NCBI GenBank assembly: GCA_009193035.1
Contig: SWDT01000047.1
Location: 62,001-126,000 of the forward strand
DNA length: 64,000 bases
Direction: 5' to 3'
Source: Halicephalobus mephisto
Taxonomy: Eukaryota; Nematoda; Chromadorea; Rhabditida; Panagrolaimidae
The position numbers were made by a program, and so were the translations under genes. This document shows positions 56,943 through 64,000 of the stretch, in pieces. Below the pieces are notes generated by a model that made no database searches, was not told the DNA's origin, and was given only the letters and a program-made list of their open reading frames with translations. The stretch's first letter is position 1; each line of letters begins with the position of its first letter.

Positions 56943-58023
56943 TTAGAAGACACGAAGACGACGATAAGGATTAGCAGCATCGTTTCCGTAACCTCCAGAA
57001 TCGCTTCCGGAACCTCCACGGCCTCCGTGACGACTTCCGCTTCGATCAGGACAAGGACAGTACTCAGCGTCTTTACCGGGTTCTCCTTTCTCGCCTTCAC
57101 ATCCTTCTTCACCGTCTTGACCCATGGGACCTTGAGGTCCAGGAGGTCCGGGAGGTCCTTCGAGACCAGGCTTTCCAGGAGGTGAGTCCTTTCCAGGTGG
57201 TCCTTGATCTCCTTGGTCTCCTTGATCTCCGGGTTCTCCTCGAGGTCCTTTAAGTCCGATGAGTTTCTCGGCATCGGCTCCCTTTTCTCCTTTATCTCCG
57301 GGTTTCCCGTCATTTCCAGGTGGTCCTGTTGGTCCAACGTCTCCAGGAACTCCGGGTAAGCCGTCTTGTCCGGGGAATCCGGGAGATCCCTTAGGTCCAC
57401 GCATTCCTCTGATTCCGGGTTTTCCAGGAGATCCAGGTGGGCCAGGGGGTCCTGAAAGTAAAATAACAATGGAATTTTTAAATTGAAGAAAACCAACCAG
57501 CAGGACAGTTGAAGCAACCCTTGGCGGGTTCGTTGTGGATGTCTTCAGCATCTTTACCAGGAAGTCCGGGCAATCCAGGAAGTCCGTCCAATCCAGGAAG
57601 TCCAATTTCTCCAGGAGGTCCAGCAGGTCCTTCAGGACAAGTGTTCTCACTCTTGCACTGACAACTGGAGCCAGGATTTCCGGGATTTGGATGTCCAGGA
57701 GCAGTAGGACCTTCGGGATGACTGGGGGTGTTGGGCGCGTTGGAGAAGCTTGGTCCACCTCCATATCCACCAGTATTCGATCCAGAAGCTCCGTATCCCC
57801 CGTAACTCTGTCTTCTCAACCTGTTTGAAGGGGTTGCAGCTCCCATCAAAACCATATCCTTCCACAAGTCATCGGAAAGGATTTTGAACTGATCCATTTC
57901 GGCATCCAGTTCAGCCCAGATAGATTGGACATCATTGTAGATAGCGCCGATGGCATAGAGACAAAGAATCAAGGTGACTCCGCTGAAGGAAATAGCTCCA
58001 AGAGTTGCCTTGTTGACCGACAT
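56943..58023 (-). CDS. Cuticle collagen (2 exons)
   Basis: Secreted cuticle collagen of 344 aa made by the epidermis. Exons 58023-57498 and 57451-56943. Layout is canonical: N-terminal nematode collagen domain with a membrane-spanning segment (about 13-30), a furin-type cleavage site RLRR at 68-71, a Gly/Tyr/Ser-rich linker, a short Gly-X-Y block ([17 protein letters not shown]) bounded by Cys pairs (CQC, CFNC), then the main Gly-X-Y block with small interruptions, and a C-terminal non-collagenous tail starting [13 protein letters not shown] and rich in Gly/Ser/Arg. The single intron lies inside the Gly-X-Y region. TATA box at 58058-58064. Which collagen group it belongs to was not resolved. 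Confidence 0.93.
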
Positions 58024-58057
58024 CTTGGAATTCTGTCTTTTTTACATTCCAGACGTC

Positions 58058-58064
58058 TTTTATA
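58058..58064 (-). promoter_or_regulatory. TATA box of the collagen gene
   Basis: TATAAAA on the minus strand, 35 nt upstream of the start codon. Confidence 0.55.
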
Positions 58065-58807
58065 TTCTCAAAGATCTCGGAAGATTACTCATCCATCAAA
58101 AAAAATTTGATTGAATCAGACTGCCCTCCTTTCGGGGCGTCAATCTGTCTGATTGCTCTGCTTTCTTTTTAAGTTCTATTTTTAAGTTAATTTTTTATGT
58201 ACTTTTTCTGTCGTTCTGAAGTCATTATCCTTCAATAAATCTAAAATGATAAACTTTCGACCGATTTTTTCTTCATCAAATTCGAAAAAAAATCTGGATC
58301 ATTTTTAAGGAACAATTTGGGTCAATTTGAGATTTTTGATAGTTAATCTAAAACACAAAATTAGATCGTTTAATTGTTGCAATCAAACGAAATTCGACAA
58401 TTTGCAAATCTGACTTTAAATGAACTTGATTGAAACAAATTTAGAAGTTTCTGGATCGAGATGGAAATGAATTTGCAAATTCCTGGATTGACATCAAAGC
58501 AGATTTTGAAATTTCTGGATCGAAAGCGGACATATTGCAAACTGGAACTTGTCTGGTTGATCTCAAACAACTTCAGAAATTTAGAAGATCAAAAAACGCT
58601 GACGTAAAAACCAATGATGACGATAAAAGTGCGCTTGCTGAAATTCCAGATTTTAAGTTAATTTTGCAAGTTATCTGATCCGTATTTAAAATTAATTGTT
58701 CACCTTTATTGAGGGGTTTTCTGGAACGAGAAAATTGGATAAACGTACAGAATTTCACACATCACGTGTCATGAAAATTGAGGATTTACTTTTCCGACAA
58801 GTGAACT

Positions 58808-59005
58808 GTCGGAAAATTAGATCTGGCCTCATCTAATCCGAAACTAATATGGAAGGAAAAACATCTCTCGGCAGGCATCATCTTGCTATCTGGGCAAGTG
58901 CTTTTCTCTTAAGCTACGAGGGCGACCTTTTCCAATTCCATTCCTGGAAGCAGAATCGTTTCTCCTGAACGATTGCTCCTTTCTCGCTACGCTTAATGTC
59001 GCGAC
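58808..59005 (-). repeat. tRNA-like dispersed repeat, copy 2
   Basis: Matches 4406-4613 along its full length, but lacks 11 bp (GAACCCGCATC type, lost between two GCATC direct repeats), which removes the B-box-like segment. Flanked by a perfect 9-bp duplication AAGTGAACT (58799-58807 and 59006-59014); the match can be extended to 13 bp if shared CGAC is counted. Confidence 0.65.
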
Positions 59006-59666
59006 AAGTGAACTCTCAATAACCTACTTTAACATCTTTCATTTTTAATTTAATTCAAGCAATTTCAATAATCATTTTTTGTGAATAAATCAATAGAGAA
59101 ATCCAAGCTTGAGTATGTTATGTTGTAAATCCTATATTGTAACTGCTTTGAAAATGTTCGATAAAGTGTTAAAAAAGTGAATAAATGCATTTTTTACATA
59201 AATTACAACTTTTTAATTTTTCTGAGAAAGTGATCAGAAACTCGTAAAACTGCAATTCGAGATTTATGGAAGTTGTTCATTATCTGGGAAATATTCAATA
59301 AAATTAAATTAAAAATTTCGGATTTATTTTTTAAATTTACAAAATTTTATATAAATTCTGTCAAAATTGGAACTCAAATAACAAATTTTTTCAAAAATCA
59401 GATTTTGAGAAAAAAACTGCTTTTATTTTTGAGATCTTTCATTTTGATAACTGACACCACAGGCAATGTTTTTTTATTAAGATTACTGTAAAATTTCTAA
59501 TAGATGGGCTGCTTGTATATTTTTCAATATCTTCGAAAAGATACCCGTCTATTGGAGATGTCCTTATATTAAAGTTTTTACGGTATTTATCATAAAACTC
59601 GTGGAACACGAAAAATAAAGGAAATTACCTTAAAATTGTTCAAGAAAAATTTTAATTTTATATATA

Positions 59667-59815
59667 CACAAAAACGCAACTCTTAATTCTGTAACAATTG
59701 CGAAGTGTGACACAATCGTCACATTTTTTATGGATATTTGATATTTATGATGGAAATTGTAACTTAATAGTGACGATTTATGTTTGTTACTGAACTAAAA
59801 GTTATGCTTTTTTAC
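59667..59815. mobile_element. MITE family 1, copy 3 (149 bp)
   Basis: Left end CACAAAAACGCAAC after a TA run; right end, on the other strand, GTAAAAAAGCATAAC. The interior GTAACAATTGCGAA and ATAGTGACGATTTA match the other two copies. Terminal bases on the right have drifted. Confidence 0.72.
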
Positions 59816-60828
59816 GAATAGAAATTACTTTAAAAATCTCAACTGTGTGTATGGCTTTTTTAAATGAATCTCATTCCTTACACCTTGTTTAAAAGTTGCC
59901 TCTTTCACGGATTTATTGACCGTTGAATTTTTTCTCTAATTGTTTATAAAGTGATGATCTACACAATGATCATCTCTACATGTAACAACTAGAAATAATT
60001 CTATCTTTATGTGATTGAGGTTTTTCTCTAATTCTCTGTTCAAATTCCTCATATTGTATATTAGTAAAATGAATTACCAATTGACCTACTAATAAATTTT
60101 GCATCACAGCGCGCCAGTTTTATTTTTTATTGGAAACTAATCATCACTTTTGTATAAAGCGGTGGTAATGATAATAATGACATCATATAAAATGAATTAT
60201 TTATGTTCATCGTAATAAAATCATTCAATTGTAAGATGTTAAATCGTAATTTAGGATTGCCCAAATGTGACGTTGTATGATCAATAATTAAAGTTGTTAT
60301 CGAAGAATGAGTCAAATATTCAAAGACAGACCAATCCTTCATATTCAACGTCATGTTTGATGATTATCATTCTAGAAAACACTTTCATCAGCAATTTCCG
60401 AGTAAGGATTACTTCAATTGCTCTTCACTTATAATATTAGATATTGTATATTAATGAGTAGTTAGCAATTATTCAAAAAATTAAGAATTATCCTCAGCAA
60501 GATCAAAATTCTTCCCTTGTTTTCACTTTTATATTTTTCATACAGAAAACAAAATTTATTTTATGAAAATTGCGATTATTTCGTTATTACTTGAGAATTC
60601 AATAAAAAATAAGCAACTCGCATTCAATTACGTTGAAATTGACTAAGAAGACAGATTATGTTTTTTTTATCAGTAATGCTTATTTTTTTCATCCATGCGT
60701 TTAGCTGTTTCTAAAGACTAACTTTTATATCATTCAGACTATTATCATTTCCGTCTCTTTAAATACCCCGCCTCAATCTCTCAAAAATCAGTCATTCTTT
60801 TTTCTTACGCTTTTACGGCTCTCTGGAA

Positions 60829-63624
60829 ATGATTTTTGTTTACCTTCTGTTAGGTTTCCTTTCTTCAACAGCCAGGGGGGCTACGATTCTTCCAGGAGCA
60901 GCTGAATGCAATCAAACCACCACGGAATATTCCCTAGCTGCGGGAGAGATCATGCTTTTCCAGTCTCCAAGTTACCCAAAGTCGATGAGTACTGGCAAAA
61001 CTAATGATTCTATCAACTGTTCTGCTGTCTTCACCAGAAAAGACTCCGTTGGGAACTTGATGATCTACCTCGTTAACGGGAATATTATGTATTTCAACTT
61101 TGCTGGAACCACAGAAATTGATCAGCATCATAAGAGTAACATTTCTTATTATAATTCGAATACTGGTTATCAAAATATTTATTATGGGGAAAACAACCCG
61201 AAAGTTCAATTCTCTTTCACTAAACATAGCGATATGCTAGACTGGGCCGCTTTCCAAGCTTTTGTCTATGCTCCTAGTTCGAACACCATTGCTTCCAACT
61301 GTCTGATGAACGGCGAAATGTTCCACATATCAGAAACTTCTAAAAACGTCATAATTCCGCTTTTCGCATACGGTAACATATCGAATCAGCAATCCGAGAC
61401 TTGTTTCTGGACCTTTAACATTTCCGCCGGCTATACATTGAAGTTTGTCGTCCAGAGTATGAAATTAATTGATGGTTCTAAAGAGGAAATAGATATCTTA
61501 GGTGAAAATTTCGAAATGAAGGTCCCACAAAAAGGAGTATATTATATGCCGGGGTCATACACTCAAATAATTTACGGAAAAATGATTCATCCCGATGACT
61601 CATATGGTTTTCAAGGATATGTAACAATTGTTCAGAATACAACGAAAGCACCTAATCGTTGTCAATCATCCTCCAATGCTACTGCAAACGCTATGTATTA
61701 CACAAACTTTGATGCAGAAAACGGGTACCACAATGATGTTGGTTGTACTGTTCCTCTTTCTGTTACAAAAGGAAAGGTGTATTCGATGACATATACCAAA
61801 AGGTATTACGAGAAGTATGCCGATAAATGCACCATCGAAGACCCTAAGAAAATGAGTTATCCATTCGAAGGTAGCTCTATATTTGAGCCGAAGCAAGATG
61901 GAAGTTATGATCTCAACTTTACCCCCGATGACAGCATTGTTCAAGCAGGATTTGAAATACTTCAAACTGAAAAAGGTAATCTACATAATTTTCGGACATT
62001 TTTACAAGCGAATTTTCAGATTGTTCCTGCAGTAACTCGCAAATTATCGTTCCTTGTTATACGTATTTCTTTACTGGCCTCGTCGGAAAGGAAAACAGTT
62101 ATGGATACTGCAGCAACATGAATTGTAGCTATAATGTAAGTCATTTGGACTAAATTTCACTAAAATACTGATTCAGGTTATTGTCAATGAAACTTGCTCC
62201 GATTCATCTTTAACAATGTCGATTTATACCGATCTGAGACTTAACTCTTCTGATTCTTTAGCGGTGTATGAAAACGGAATATTAAGGAAGAATATAACGG
62301 CATATACGGCGAATGATGCAAACTTCATATTTCCTCCGCATGCCAATATTAGCATCAAATTTATATCTGGACCTTTACTCACCGAATTTTATTCAGAACC
62401 TCAGGTAACGCTTGTTGCAGCTACCATGACTTCACCAACTGTTCTCAAAATTGAATTGGATGACGAGAATCCTGTTGAAGCCGTTGATTATCCAAGATCA
62501 AATGCTGGATACATGAACGTCACTGTTCCCCCAGGATATACTTTGGAAGTTTTCTTAGCTGCACAAAACGCCACTTATCTGAATTCGATGTACCTCTTTC
62601 AACTCTATGATGGAAACCAATATGTTGGAAAGTGAAGTTTTTACAGTAGTCTGAGATCATTTAGTAACGTTTTCAGTTTAACCGCGTTTACATCAAATAC
62701 GCAAACGTCCAGTTATATTCCTTGGAAGTACACATCCAAAACAGGAAATGTGTTAATCGGAACTACTTCTCAGATCTACCACGCCTGCACATTCTTCTTC
62801 AGAATTGTTGAAATTCATTCAAAGAACTGCCATGGATCAAATGTTTTCCAGCTGGAGTCTAATTATGCTCAACCAGAGACAACTCTGAACATCGCGGGAT
62901 CTTCTAGAGGCTGTGTTTTCACTGTTCTCGCTTATTCTGCTATTTCCCCAATACAAGTGACTCTCACGCAATTGCACACAGTTTCTACGTCCAATGTGAC
63001 ATTCTTCGCACAGATTGATCCTAAGTACGAACTTTTTTCTTTCAACACTAACAACCAGTTGAATTGGGTGGGCGTAGTGTTGAAAGGCCCGTTTAATTCC
63101 TTCATTCTTCCAGATGACAATGGAGCCATGATTAAATTCGTCGGTAGTCGATGTAAGTCATGTTATTATGATTTTGAATACATACTTGATTACAGCCTAC
63201 AATTACGTCGGGTATAATTCCAGCATCATAAACGGGATCGTCTACTCCGATAGTTACACGGATCCCAATGCTCAAATATACCCGAATGGAAAAGTGACAT
63301 ATTTAAACATATTCATCGATGCAGATTTCGTTTTTACTTGTAGATCCTTAGATCTAGCTGCAAACGACAAAGTCTACGTCGGCAACACACTGTAAGTATT
63401 TCTTTCCCATGATCATTAATGAGTGGCTTTTTTGCAGAATGACGTCTGTGGGACAGGAAGTTAAACTTCAGGGCTTATATCCAAATATCACATACTACTC
63501 CTACACTAAAGGGAGAAGAGGCTTCCTACTTGATTATATCATTACGAAACAGAGCAGTTCGACAGGTACAACTCTCGGGTTGAGTTTGTTGATAATGTTT
63601 TCACTGGGGCTTTTCTTTTTGTAA
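60829..63624 (+). CDS. Large secreted CUB-like protein, probable GPI anchor (6 exons)
   Basis: About 858 aa, extracellular. Exons: 60829-61975, 62020-62135, 62177-62631, 62677-63152, 63196-63391, 63438-63624, all phase-consistent. Signal peptide 1-18 (MIFVYLLLGFLSSTARGA). The body has repeated beta-rich stretches with Cys pairs, many N-x-S/T sites, and segments such as ETCFWTFNISAGYTLKFVV and YMNVTVPPGYTLEVFL that resemble the nematode CUB-like domain found in many pathogen- and stress-induced gut proteins. The C-terminus is a hydrophobic tail (TTLGLSLLIMFSLGLFFL) with no charged residues after it, as in GPI-anchored proteins. The ATG sits at the signal peptide start. Domain assignment is moderate; function unknown. 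Confidence 0.75.
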
Positions 63625-64000
63625 TTATCATCAAATAATTAATTAACTGATTTGATTGAAATTCACCACATGCTGATTAAACTGAGTTAAACGGATCATA
63701 TAGACAGATTATCATGTTTGTTGTTTTACAGTATCTTCATTCATGAATAAATTCATTCATGTTCAAATGTCGAAATTAGCTTTATGTTTTAGATTTGTGA
63801 AATTAATATTTTGAATCTGTAGTTCGATTTTATGAAATTTTTGTTAAATGGGAGAGTATTGAAGGTATATGAAAAGTTGTATGTACTGTGGATGAAAAAA
63901 GAAGCAAATTTGCTTATTGTGTTAGCGAAAGTTGAATGAAAGATATTTAGCGTGTTCTTGTTCTATTTTAACTAATTTTAATATATACATGTGTATAACT
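63625..64000. other. 3' flank of the CUB-like gene
   Basis: AT-rich. A possible poly(A) signal GAATAAA occurs near 63744. No further gene begins before the window ends. Confidence 0.5.

Larger units (their letters stand above)
58065..60828. other. Intergenic region upstream of collagen and CUB-like genes
   Basis: Divergent promoters at both ends. Contains the tRNA-like repeat copy 2 and a MITE. At 58380-58560 words such as GAAATTTCTGGATCGA and TTTGCAAAT recur in imperfect tandem. No gene seen; frames such as 60127-60354 (minus) lack support. Confidence 0.5.

Noticed and set aside
1..64000. CRISPR arrays, operons of bacterial type, or riboswitches
   Set aside because: The window is nematode nuclear DNA. 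Tandem repeats here lack uniform spacers and lie in introns or spacers as minisatellites.

Overview
This is nuclear DNA from a free-living nematode, most likely Caenorhabditis or a close rhabditid. Evidence: short introns with TTTTCAG-type acceptors, trans-splice-like acceptors just upstream of start codons, AT-rich spacers, and gene families typical of worms (Sre and Srx chemoreceptors, caenopore-type saposins, cuticle collagen, EB-module proteins, an ASP-1-like protease and a short DSL ligand). Several of these families sit on chromosome V in C. elegans, so synteny with that chromosome is plausible, but this is inference.

Layout. 0.3-4.9 kb: an Sre-type receptor, a GFA/CENP-V-fold zinc protein, a miniature transposon with a solo LTR nested inside it, a tRNA-like repeat, and a small secreted Gly/Tyr/Arg-rich peptide gene. 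6.1-8.8 kb: a secreted cysteine-rich EB/lustrin-type protein whose introns are all in phase 1. 9.5-10.3 kb: a Rab-like GTPase. 12.0-13.2 kb: an aspartyl protease with gut-type GATA sites. 14.9-18.0 kb: a K+-dependent Na+/Ca2+ exchanger. 18.1-25.9 kb (minus strand): a seven-exon Delta/LAG-2/APX-1-like Notch ligand with large introns full of minisatellites. 26-36 kb: a gene desert upstream of that ligand, in which complex islands alternate with tandem repeats. 36.0-37.1 kb: a decayed mariner. 38.5-49.2 kb: three tandem Srx-type receptor genes, the middle one carrying a nonsense codon and a mosaic sequence. 50.2 kb: a secreted Cys-rich peptide. 52.8-58.0 kb (minus strand): a small heat-shock protein, two saposin-like genes and a cuticle collagen. 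60.8-63.6 kb: a large secreted, possibly GPI-anchored CUB-like protein.

The genes do not form one pathway. Functional clusters can be seen: gut digestion and defence (aspartyl protease, two saposins, the AMP-like peptide, perhaps the CUB-like protein), chemosensation (Sre, Srx array), and signalling (DSL ligand, NCKX, Rab). All gene models were assembled by hand from open reading frames, GT/AG sites and phase continuity. No database search was possible.

The most interesting features are the gene-conversion mosaic in the Srx array, the solo LTR with an intact target duplication inside a MITE, the two-copy tRNA-like repeat, a 460-bp inverted duplication flanking the protease region, and the shared minisatellite core in the introns of the Notch-ligand gene.
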